From Gemmatimonadales bacterium (GTDB lineage Bacteria; Gemmatimonadota; Gemmatimonadetes; Palauibacterales; Palauibacteraceae): a stretch of 8,096 nucleotides of DNA. The stretch lies in assembly GCA_030636765.1 (NCBI GenBank), contig DAOVWI010000093.1, positions 1 through 8,096 of the forward strand. Direction: 5' to 3'. This document shows, piece by piece, positions 1-6,434 of the stretch. The notes beneath the pieces were generated by a model, which made no database searches, was not told the DNA's origin, and saw only the letters and a list, made by a program, of their open reading frames with translations. Position 1 is the first letter of the stretch. The number at the start of each line of letters is the position of its first letter. Both the position numbers and the translations under genes were made by a program.

Positions 1-1148
1 AGACGCGACCTCCAGCGCGCTACACCGAGGCGACGCTGGTGAAGGTGCTGGAGAGCGAGGGGATCGGCCGCCCGAGTACGTATGCCGCGATCATCTCCAC
101 GATCCAGGACCGGGGTTACGTGCGGCGTGCGGGGAAGCAGCTCGTGCCGACGTTCACCGCCTTCGCGGTTACCCAGCTGCTCGAGGCCCACTTCCCCGAT
201 CTGGTCGACCTCGGCTTTACCTCGCAAATGGAAGATGCCCTCGATGCGATCGCGGGAGGCGAGGCTGACTGGCGGAGTTACCTGGCAGAGTTCTATGCGG
301 GCGACGACGGCTTCGAGGCGCGCCTGCGGGAGCACGAGACGCAGATAGACCCGCGAGAGGCCTCCACGCTGGAGCTGGTCGACTTGGAGGCGAGGGTGCG
401 AATCGGCAGGTACGGTCCGTTCCTCGAGCTCCAGCGCGATGGAGACAGGCTCACCGCGTCGATTCCGGAAGGCACGGCGCCTGCCGACCTCTCGAACGAG
501 GAGGCGATCACGCTGCTGGAGAGGAGCGCGGAGGGGCCACTTCAGCTGGGATCGGATCCGGAGTCCGGCAAGCCGGTCTACGTCAGAACGGGTCGCTTCG
601 GGCCGTACGTGCAGTTGGGCGATGTCGAAGAGGAAGCCGGGAAAGGGAAGAAGGGCAAGAGGACGAAGAAGCCGCCTCGTGCTTCGCTCCCGCCCGGCAT
701 GGAGCCCGATGATGTGACGCTCGAAGTGGCGCTGCGGCTTCTCTCGATGCCGTATCAGGTGGCCGAACACCCGGAGACGGGCGAGCCGGTGAAGGTGGGT
801 ATCGGCCGGTATGGCCCGTACGTCGTACACGACGGCGACTTCCGTTCGCTCAAGAAAGGGGATGACGTTCTGGACCTCTCTCTGGAGCGCGCCCTCGAGC
901 TGCTCGCCGAGCCGAAGCGGGGTGGTCGCAGACGGTCTGCGCCCAAGCCGCTGCGGGGTCTGGGTGCTCACCCCGACGACGGCAAGCCGGTGGCGGTATA
1001 CGACGGACGGTACGGGCCGTACGTGAGGCACGGCCGAACGAACGTCTCCGTTCCGAAGGGTACGGAGGTCGAGCAGCTGACCCTGGAGGCGGCGCTCGAT
1101 CTGTTCGCCAAGAAGAAGGTGCGCGCCCGGCGCCGGAGCTCCAGCTGA
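1..1148 (+). CDS. topA: DNA topoisomerase I, C-terminal part (5' end outside window)
   Basis: Type IA topoisomerase that relaxes negatively supercoiled DNA by single-strand passage. The reading frame is already open at base 3, so the gene enters from upstream; the GTG at 39 is internal. The first residues read PPARYTEATLVK, then GIGRPSTYA, the conserved core segment of bacterial TopA that lies well after the catalytic tyrosine, which must be upstream of the window. The tail carries four topoisomerase C-terminal repeats, each centred on a GRxGP(F/Y) motif at 402-422, 588-608, 801-821 and 1002-1022, spaced 62-71 residues apart. Lys/Arg-rich linkers lie near 640-680 and at the very end (AKKKVRARRR). 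There is no cysteine in the visible part, so the zinc-ribbon tail of E. coli TopA is absent. The repeats probably bind single-stranded DNA. The stop is TGA at 1146-1148. The family call is firm. Confidence 0.96.
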   Translation, partial: TRPPARYTEATLVKVLESEGIGRPSTYAAIISTIQDRGYVRRAGKQLVPTFTAFAVTQLLEAHFPDLVDLGFTSQMEDALDAIAGGEADWRSYLAEFYAGDDGFEARLREHETQIDPREASTLELVDLEARVRIGRYGPFLELQRDGDRLTASIPEGTAPADLSNEEAITLLERSAEGPLQLGSDPESGKPVYVRTGRFGPYVQLGDVEEEAGKGKKGKRTKKPPRASLPPGMEPDDVTLEVALRLLSMPYQVAEHPETGEPVKVGIGRYGPYVVHDGDFRSLKKGDDVLDLSLERALELLAEPKRGGRRRSAPKPLRGLGAHPDDGKPVAVYDGRYGPYVRHGRTNVSVPKGTEVEQLTLEAALDLFAKKKVRARRRSSS

Positions 1149-1168
1149 CCGCGCAGCGGTTCACACCG

Positions 1169-1180
1169 GCCTGCGCAGGC
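1169..1180. repeat. Perfect 12-base palindrome between topA and xerC
   Basis: GCCTGCGCAGGC is its own reverse complement. In RNA it could form only a four-base-pair stem with a GCGC loop. It overlaps the start of the GGCGGGA sequence (1178-1184) that is the likely ribosome-binding site of xerC. No T-run follows, so it is not an intrinsic terminator. It may be chance in GC-rich DNA. Confidence 0.4.
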
Positions 1181-1187
1181 GGGACCG

Positions 1188-2153
1188 ATGGCTAGTGCGG
1201 CCTCGGCGGTCGAGGACTTCCTGCGATACGCACGGGTCGAAAGAGGCCTCTCGCCTCACACGGTAGCTGCCTACGAGCGAGACCTCGATGAGTTCTCGGG
1301 CTTTCTGCAGGGGTACCTGGCCGCAACGGACTGGAGTTGGGACGAGGTCGATCGCCTCGCGATCCGCTCCTTCCTCGGTTCCCTGCAAGCGCGCGGCCTC
1401 GAGCCTTCGACGATGTCGAGGAAGCTTTCCGCGACGCGCGTGTTTTTTCGTTTTCTTCACCGGACCGACCGCGTGGCGGCCAACCCGGCCCGCCTGGTGC
1501 GGGCGCCGCGTCGCGACCGGAAGCTCCCCGGCCACCTGAGCCAGGTACAGGCGGACGATCTGTTCGTGCTTCTGCGGGCGCACGCCGAGCATGACGGAGG
1601 GTTTGTGCCCCTCCGAAACCGTGCGCTGCTCGAGCTGCTCTACTCGAGCGGCCTTCGCCTCGCGGAGATCCAGGGGTTGAATCTCCAGAGTGTGGCCATG
1701 CGGGCAAGGCAGCTCAGGGTAATGGGAAAAGGGAGGAAGGAGCGAATCGTTCCGTTCGGGCGACCCGCTGCTGCGGCGCTCACGGCCTACCTGCCCGAGC
1801 GCCGCGCCCTGGTCGAGTCGCGCCGTCGGACATATGGGAGCAGAGTGGCTGTCACGGCTGGCACGGACGTGGGGGCTGCGCTCTTCCTCTCGCGGCTGGG
1901 TCGGCGTCTCTCCCGCCGCCAGATCCAGCGGGTGGTGAGCCGCGTCTTGGACGCCGTGGCTTCCGGGGAGGAGCTTTCCGTGCACGCGCTCAGGCACTCG
2001 TTTGCCACACACCTGTTGGACAACGGGGCCGATCTGGTCGCCGTTAAGGAGCTGCTCGGGCACTCGAGCCTCTCCACGACACGGATCTACACGCACACCT
2101 CGACGGAGAAGCTGAGGCGTGTCTATCGGCAGGCCCACCCCAGGGCCGTCTGA
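1188..2153 (+). CDS. xerC: Tyrosine recombinase XerC
   Basis: Site-specific recombinase that, with XerD, resolves chromosome dimers at dif during division. The 321 residues match the family. Residues about 4-95 form the N-terminal SAM-like core-binding domain (VEDFLRYARVERGLSPHT is typical). Residues about 115-315 are the catalytic domain. All six catalytic residues can be placed: R157 (SSGLRLAE), K181 (GKGRKER), H266 and R269 (HALRHSFATHLL), H292 (LGHSSLSTT) and the nucleophile Y301 (RIYTHTS). ATG 1188 is preceded by GGCGGGA with a 3-base spacer. XerC rather than XerD is inferred mainly from its place between topA and hslV, since the two paralogues are similar. In many bacteria with this gene order trmFO sits between topA and xerC, and here it does not. 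Nothing suggests a phage or integron integrase. Confidence 0.93.
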   Translation: MASAASAVEDFLRYARVERGLSPHTVAAYERDLDEFSGFLQGYLAATDWSWDEVDRLAIRSFLGSLQARGLEPSTMSRKLSATRVFFRFLHRTDRVAANPARLVRAPRRDRKLPGHLSQVQADDLFVLLRAHAEHDGGFVPLRNRALLELLYSSGLRLAEIQGLNLQSVAMRARQLRVMGKGRKERIVPFGRPAAAALTAYLPERRALVESRRRTYGSRVAVTAGTDVGAALFLSRLGRRLSRRQIQRVVSRVLDAVASGEELSVHALRHSFATHLLDNGADLVAVKELLGHSSLSTTRIYTHTSTEKLRRVYRQAHPRAV

Positions 2154-2160
2154 ACGGCCC
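2143..2160 (+). other. Hairpin enclosing the xerC stop codon
   Basis: GGGCCGT (2143-2149) is exactly complementary to ACGGCCC (2154-2160) across a four-base CTGA loop. This gives a seven-base-pair, GC-rich stem whose loop contains the xerC stop TGA (2151-2153). The following bases (ATGAGAACGG) are not a T-run, so this does not look like an intrinsic terminator. It lies 17 bases before the hslV start and could affect RNA processing, stability or reinitiation. The complementarity is visible; any function is inferred. Confidence 0.5.
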
Positions 2161-2177
2161 ATGAGAACGGATCGCTC

Positions 2178-2735
2178 ATGAGGAAGCACGGAGAGGACCG
2201 CTTCTACGGAACCACCGTGGTGTGCATTCGACGGGACGGGCGAGTCGCGATCGGGAGCGACGGGCAGGTCACGATGAACGACACGATCGTCAAGGCTCGC
2301 GCCGAGAAGGTGAGAACGATGATGGACGGCCAGATCCTGGCGGGCTTCGCGGGCGGCGTCGCCGACGCTCTCACGCTGTTCGAGAAGTTCGAGGGGAAGC
2401 TGAAGCGCTACCCGGGCAACCTCACTCGAGCGGCGGTCGAGTTGGCCAAGGAGTGGAGGAGCGACCGCTACCTGAGAAGACTGGAGGCTCTCCTCGGGGT
2501 GGCGGACAGGGAGCACAGCCTGCTCGTCGCCGGTAGCGGCGAGGTCATCGAGCCCGATGACGGCGTCCTGGCGCTCGGCTCGGGCGGAGCGTACGCACTC
2601 GCGGCTGCGCGGGCCCTCATGGCGCACTCCGACCTCCCGGCGCCGGAGATGGTCCGGGAGGCGCTTGAGATCGCGGGGCAGATCTGCGTGTATTCCAACA
2701 CGGAGATCACCGTGTTGGAGCTGGAAGGCTCTTGA
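2178..2735 (+). CDS. hslV: ATP-dependent protease subunit HslV (ClpQ)
   Basis: Peptidase subunit of the cytoplasmic HslVU protease, a proteasome-like double hexamer that degrades proteins unfolded by HslU. The 185-residue product is homologous along its whole length to E. coli HslV. The N-terminal nucleophile is T12 in GTTVV, so 11 residues must be removed to expose it. D28 (GSDGQVT), K44 (AEKVR) and S135 (ALGSGG) match mature positions 17, 33 and 124. Other signatures are AGFAGGVADALTLFEKFE, KEWRSDRYLRRLEALL and AGQICVYSN. ATG 2178 is the only usable start because later ones would remove the nucleophile. The upstream Shine-Dalgarno is weak (GAGAACGGA, 2163-2171), and a six-codon ORF from ATG 2161 ends overlapping this start as ATGA. 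Translation may therefore depend on coupling to upstream genes. hslU follows 37 bases later. Confidence 0.97.
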   Translation: MRKHGEDRFYGTTVVCIRRDGRVAIGSDGQVTMNDTIVKARAEKVRTMMDGQILAGFAGGVADALTLFEKFEGKLKRYPGNLTRAAVELAKEWRSDRYLRRLEALLGVADREHSLLVAGSGEVIEPDDGVLALGSGGAYALAAARALMAHSDLPAPEMVREALEIAGQICVYSNTEITVLELEGS

Positions 2736-2737
2736 AA

Positions 2738-2769
2738 GACCTCCTTCTGGACGAGTCGAGGCAGAGGTC
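2738..2769 (+). promoter_or_regulatory. Possible hslU ribosome-binding-site hairpin
   Basis: GACCTC (2738-2743), starting three bases after the hslV stop, is complementary to GAGGTC (2764-2769), which contains most of AGAGG (2763-2767), the likely Shine-Dalgarno for the GTG start at 2773. The loop is 20 bases. If it forms, it would mask the site, and ribosomes finishing hslV would open it, coupling hslU translation to hslV. A six-base-pair stem with a long loop is only weakly stable, so this is a suggestion. Confidence 0.3.
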
Positions 2770-2772
2770 GAA

Positions 2773-4317
2773 GTGATAGCTCGGGACAAGCTAGAAGAGA
2801 TCGAGAACGCGCCGCCGGCCGAGGACGCGCTTCCAGCCGAGTCCGCGCCGCCGGAGCCAGCGAGGTTCGCCGGCCCGCCGATCGAGGGTGGCGAAGGTCC
2901 GGCGACAGCGACCCTGGTGTCGCTCACGCCTCGTCAGATCGTCGCCGAGCTCGACCGGTTCATCATCAGCCAGGGCGCGGCCAAGAGGGCCGTAGCCATC
3001 GCCCTTCGCAACCGGTGGCGTCGGCGTCAGGTGGAGGGCGACCTCCAGGGGGAGATCCTCCCGAACAACATCATTATGATCGGTCCCACGGGTGTCGGGA
3101 AGACCGAGATCGCCCGCCGGTTGGCTCGACTGGCGGGGGCGCCGTTCCTCAAGGTGGAGGCATCGAAGTTCACCGAGGTCGGTTACGTGGGCCGGGACGT
3201 GGAGTCGATGGTCCGTGACCTGGTGGAGATCTCGGTCAACATGGTGCGTGGCGAGCGGGAGGATGAGCATCGGGAGACGGCGGCGGAGCGCGTCGAGGAG
3301 CGGCTCCTTGATCTCCTGCTTCCGCCGGTCGCGGAAGAGCGGCCGACCGCCTCCGAGGAGGACGGCGCTCCCCGCAAGTTCGTCGTCGGCCGAAGCGGCA
3401 TCGCGGAGCAAGAGGCCGAGGATGAGCTTCAGAACCGGCGCCGCCGCACGCGAGAGAAGCTGCGAGGCCTGCTCCGCGACGGGAAGCTGGAGGAGCGCGA
3501 GGTCGAAGTCGAGATGACCGAGAGCAGCGTTCCGATGCTGGACCTCCAGGGTCCCGGCATGGACGGGCTGGACTGGAACATCGGCGAGATGCTCCAGGAC
3601 ATGCTTCCCAAGAAGACGCGCCGGCGCCGGATGAGCGTGGCCGAGGCGCGCCGCGTTCTCCTATCCGAGGAGCTGGACAAGCTGATCGACATGGAGGAGG
3701 TGATCGACGACGCCCTGGATAGGGTCGAGAACATGGGGATCATCTTCCTCGATGAGCTGGACAAGATCGCTGGAGGGCGTGGCGGCGTCGGTCCGGACGT
3801 ATCGCGAGAGGGAGTGCAGCGCGATCTGCTGCCGATCGTCGAGGGCTCGACCGTCCAGACGCGCTACGGCATGGTGGTCACCGACCACGTCCTCTTCATC
3901 GCGGCGGGCGCCTTCCACATGGTGAAGCCGTCCGATCTCATCCCGGAGCTTCAGGGGCGGTTTCCGATTCGAGTGGAGCTGCGCAGCCTCAACGAGGACG
4001 ACTTCGTCAGGATCCTATGCGAGCCGGAGAACGCGCTCCTCATACAGTATCGCGCCCTCGTGGCGACCGAGGGGATGGATCTGGAGTTCACGGAGGAGGC
4101 GATCCGGGAGCTTGCCCGGATCGCGTTTGACGTCAACCAACGGACGGAGAACATCGGAGCGCGCCGGCTCCAGACCGTGCTCACCACGCTGCTCGAGGAC
4201 GTGATGTTCGATCTTCCCGACTCGGGGGGCGAGAAGATGACGATCGACGATGCCTTCGTGCGAGAGCGGCTGGCCGAGATCGCCGAGGACGAAGATCTAC
4301 GCCGATACATACTGTAG
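2773..4317 (+). CDS. hslU: ATP-dependent protease ATPase subunit HslU (ClpY)
   Basis: AAA+ unfoldase that binds, unfolds and threads substrates into HslV. With the GTG start at 2773 (AGAGG five bases upstream) it has 514 residues, against 443 in E. coli. The first 48 residues are a Pro/Ala/Glu-rich extension before the usual SLTPRQIVAELDRFI start. After that come Walker A GPTGVGKT (104-111), the pore loop GYVG (137-140), the charged intermediate domain (about 158-305), Walker B IIFLDE (D327, E328), an arginine-finger candidate R396 in LQGRFPIR, sensor 2 NIGARRL (461-466 region) and the C-terminal DEDLRRYIL tail that docks into HslV. All family motifs are intact. An alternative GTG start at 2917 would give 466 residues but has no good ribosome-binding site and would leave a 181-base gap after hslV. 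The codons from 2776 to 2916 are mostly G/C in third position (36 of 47), which favours the longer form. Confidence 0.96.
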   Translation: MIARDKLEEIENAPPAEDALPAESAPPEPARFAGPPIEGGEGPATATLVSLTPRQIVAELDRFIISQGAAKRAVAIALRNRWRRRQVEGDLQGEILPNNIIMIGPTGVGKTEIARRLARLAGAPFLKVEASKFTEVGYVGRDVESMVRDLVEISVNMVRGEREDEHRETAAERVEERLLDLLLPPVAEERPTASEEDGAPRKFVVGRSGIAEQEAEDELQNRRRRTREKLRGLLRDGKLEEREVEVEMTESSVPMLDLQGPGMDGLDWNIGEMLQDMLPKKTRRRRMSVAEARRVLLSEELDKLIDMEEVIDDALDRVENMGIIFLDELDKIAGGRGGVGPDVSREGVQRDLLPIVEGSTVQTRYGMVVTDHVLFIAAGAFHMVKPSDLIPELQGRFPIRVELRSLNEDDFVRILCEPENALLIQYRALVATEGMDLEFTEEAIRELARIAFDVNQRTENIGARRLQTVLTTLLEDVMFDLPDSGGEKMTIDDAFVRERLAEIAEDEDLRRYIL

Positions 4318-4318
4318 C

Positions 4319-5290
4319 GTGCCACCCGACTCGAGCGCGGAGCGAGAGACGTCGGGGAGGCGCGAATCGCACTTCCTCTCGATTGCCGGATGGCGGGCGA
4401 GCTCGCTGGAGCGGTTGCTCGACCTCGCCGATGACGTGAAGGCGGGACGGGCCGGCACGGGGCGTCCACTGGCCGGCCGGACACTGGGAATGGTGTTCGC
4501 CAAGAGCTCGACCCGGACACGGGTTTCCTTCGAAGTCGGGATGTACGAGCTGGGAGGCCACGCCCTCTTTCTCTCCTCGCGGGATATCCAGCTCGGGAGG
4601 GGTGAAACGATCCCGGATACGGCACGGGTGCTTTCCCGCTACCTCGATGCGGTGATGATCCGCACCTTCGATCAGAGCGACGTCGAGGAGTTTGCGGCAT
4701 ACGGCTCGCTTCCGGTGATCAACGGACTCACCGACCGCTACCACCCCTGTCAGGTGATGGCGGACCTGATGACCGCGCGGGAGGAGCGAGGGACGCTCGA
4801 CGCTCTGGTCGTGGCCTGGATTGGGGACGGAAACAACATGGCGAATTCGTGGCTGAACGCGGCCGGTCGGCTCGGTTTCGAGCTTCGTCTGGCCTGTCCG
4901 GAAGGCTACGACCCCCACCCGGATGACCTGGCTCGAGCGTCGGCGGAGACGGCCGTTACATTGACGAGAGATCCGGCCGAAGCCGTAACGGACGCCCACG
5001 TTGTGGCGACCGACGTGTGGGCCTCGATGGGCCAGGAGTCGGAGGCCGAGGAGCGACGCGAGGCGTTTCGGGGCTACCGTGTGGATGCCGAGCTCATGGC
5101 CCTCTCGCACGACGGGATCTTCCTCCACTGTCTCCCTGCCCACAGGGGCGAGGAGGTGACAAGCGACGTGATGGATGGCCCGCGATCGCGAGTCTGGGAC
5201 GAGGCGGAGAACCGGCTCCACCTCCAGAAGGCGCTGTTGCTCGCCCTCATGACCGACGCTCTGGAGACCGACAGCGCCGCGGACCACTAG
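4319..5290 (+). CDS. argF: Ornithine carbamoyltransferase
   Basis: Transfers the carbamoyl group from carbamoyl phosphate to ornithine to give citrulline in arginine synthesis; cytoplasmic. With GTG 4319 the product has 323 residues, usual for the family. The carbamoyl-phosphate domain shows SSTRTR (63-68) followed by VSFE, and HPCQ (142-145). The ornithine-binding half shows WIGDGNNMANSW, DVWASMG (D232, S236-G238) and the catalytic HCLPAHRG segment with C271. The SMG and HCLP motifs favour ornithine over N-acetyl- or N-succinylornithine and over aspartate as acceptor. The start lies one base after the hslU stop with no clear Shine-Dalgarno, so translation is probably coupled to hslU. An ATG at 4250, overlapping hslU by 68 bases, is the only other upstream start and would add 23 residues unlike the family N terminus (SHFLSI). 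No other arg gene is in the window. Confidence 0.93.
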   Translation: MPPDSSAERETSGRRESHFLSIAGWRASSLERLLDLADDVKAGRAGTGRPLAGRTLGMVFAKSSTRTRVSFEVGMYELGGHALFLSSRDIQLGRGETIPDTARVLSRYLDAVMIRTFDQSDVEEFAAYGSLPVINGLTDRYHPCQVMADLMTAREERGTLDALVVAWIGDGNNMANSWLNAAGRLGFELRLACPEGYDPHPDDLARASAETAVTLTRDPAEAVTDAHVVATDVWASMGQESEAEERREAFRGYRVDAELMALSHDGIFLHCLPAHRGEEVTSDVMDGPRSRVWDEAENRLHLQKALLLALMTDALETDSAADH

Positions 5291-5321
5291 GGAGGCGACC
5301 CCCGAGGGAACGAAAACGCCG

Positions 5322-6434
5322 ATGGCCGATCCACCTCCCGAGCTAAGAACCACACCGCTCCACGAGGAGCACGTTCGCCTGAACGCCAGGCTCGTGCCGT
5401 TCGGCGGCTTCGCGATGCCCGTGCAGTATCCCACCGGTATCCGGGCGGAGCACCAGGCAGTGCGCGATGCGGCCGGGTTGTTCGATGTCTCGCACATGGG
5501 AGAGTTCTCGGTCACCGGACCTCAGGCCCTCGATCTCGTCTCCTACGTCACGACCAACGATCCCGCACGGCTGAAGATCGGTCAGGCCCAGTACAGCGCC
5601 ATGTGCCGGGAGGACGGCGGGATCGTGGACGACCTGGTCGTATACCGGATGGGCGAGGGCGAATACCGCCTCGTCGTGAACGCGGCCAATATCGAGAAGG
5701 ACTGGGCGCACATAACGCGGTTCGCCGGCGACTTCGAGGCCGAGTTGTACGACGAGAGCGACGGGATCGCGCTCCTGGCGCTGCAGGGCCCGCTGGCTCG
5801 CGACGTGCTGGCGCCGCTCACCGGCGCTGACCTGGACCGGATCGGCTTCTATCATTTCGCCCAAGCGGAGGTCGCCGGTGTGCCCGCCGTGATTAGTCGT
5901 ACGGGCTACACGGGCGAGGACGGGTTCGAGCTGTACGTCGAGGCGGGAGACGGACCGCCCGTGTGGAGAGCCTTGTTGGAGAGTGAGATCGCGGTGACGC
6001 CGGCCGGACTCGGAGCGCGTGACACGCTTCGCCTCGAGATGGGCTACGCACTCTACGGCAGCGACATCGATGAGGGCACAACGCCTCTGGAGGCTCGCCT
6101 CGGCTGGTTGGTGAGGCTGGACAAGGGCGAGTTCGTGGGGCGCGGCGCGCTGGAGCGCCAGAAGGCGGAGGGCGTGCAGAGGAGGCTGAGCGGTATCCGG
6201 CTCACGGAGCGCGGGTTTCCCAGGCCGGGTCACGAGGTCGTGTTCGACCAGCAGGTCATCGGCCCTGTGCGGAGCGGGACGGTGAGCCCGACGCTGGGCT
6301 ACGGCATCGCCACGGCGTACCTGCCGCGGGCGGCGGAGCCGGGATCTCCCGTGCGGATCGTGATCCGCGGGCGGGAGGTACAGGGCGAGGTGGCCCGGAC
6401 GCCGTTCTACACGGAAGGATCGCTTCGGCGGTGA
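5322..6434 (+). CDS. gcvT: Aminomethyltransferase, glycine cleavage system T protein
   Basis: T protein of the glycine cleavage system. It takes the aminomethyl group from lipoylated H protein and, with tetrahydrofolate, releases ammonia and 5,10-methylenetetrahydrofolate. The 370-residue length is standard. The N terminus TTPLHEEHVRL and VPFGGFAMPVQY is diagnostic, followed by LFDVSHMGEF (53-62), the GGIVDDLVVY segment with the catalytic aspartate pair D103/D104, VNAAN (119-123), RTGYTGEDGFE (193-203), GARDTLRLE (231-239), the C-terminal GTVSPTLGYGIATAY region and a final ARTPFY. ATG 5322 follows GAGGGAA (5304-5310) with an 11-base spacer. The genes for P, H and L proteins are not in the window. 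The full motif set argues against the related YgfZ, sarcosine-oxidase-like or demethylase families. Its last bases overlap the next gene by four (GTGA). Confidence 0.95.
   Translation: MADPPPELRTTPLHEEHVRLNARLVPFGGFAMPVQYPTGIRAEHQAVRDAAGLFDVSHMGEFSVTGPQALDLVSYVTTNDPARLKIGQAQYSAMCREDGGIVDDLVVYRMGEGEYRLVVNAANIEKDWAHITRFAGDFEAELYDESDGIALLALQGPLARDVLAPLTGADLDRIGFYHFAQAEVAGVPAVISRTGYTGEDGFELYVEAGDGPPVWRALLESEIAVTPAGLGARDTLRLEMGYALYGSDIDEGTTPLEARLGWLVRLDKGEFVGRGALERQKAEGVQRRLSGIRLTERGFPRPGHEVVFDQQVIGPVRSGTVSPTLGYGIATAYLPRAAEPGSPVRIVIRGREVQGEVARTPFYTEGSLRR

Noticed and set aside
1429..1455. GC-rich CGCG repeats followed by a T6 run, resembling an intrinsic terminator
   Set aside because: It is inside the xerC coding region (encoding VFFRFLH), and the CGCG repeats are too close together to form a stem with a workable loop.
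2736..2772. Possible separate promoter or terminator between hslV and hslU
   Set aside because: No -10/-35 pair or T-run is visible in these 37 bases. Conserved pairing of the two genes argues for co-transcription.
1161..2927. Minus-strand open frame of 588 codons opposite xerC, hslV and the start of hslU
   Set aside because: It lies exactly antisense to three well-recognised genes, its translation shows no known domain, and long antisense frames are expected in GC-rich coding DNA.
4181..5515. Minus-strand open frame of 444 codons opposite argF
   Set aside because: It is antisense to the hslU end, argF and the gcvT start, all of which have full family motifs. The predicted product is Arg/Ser/Pro-rich and featureless.
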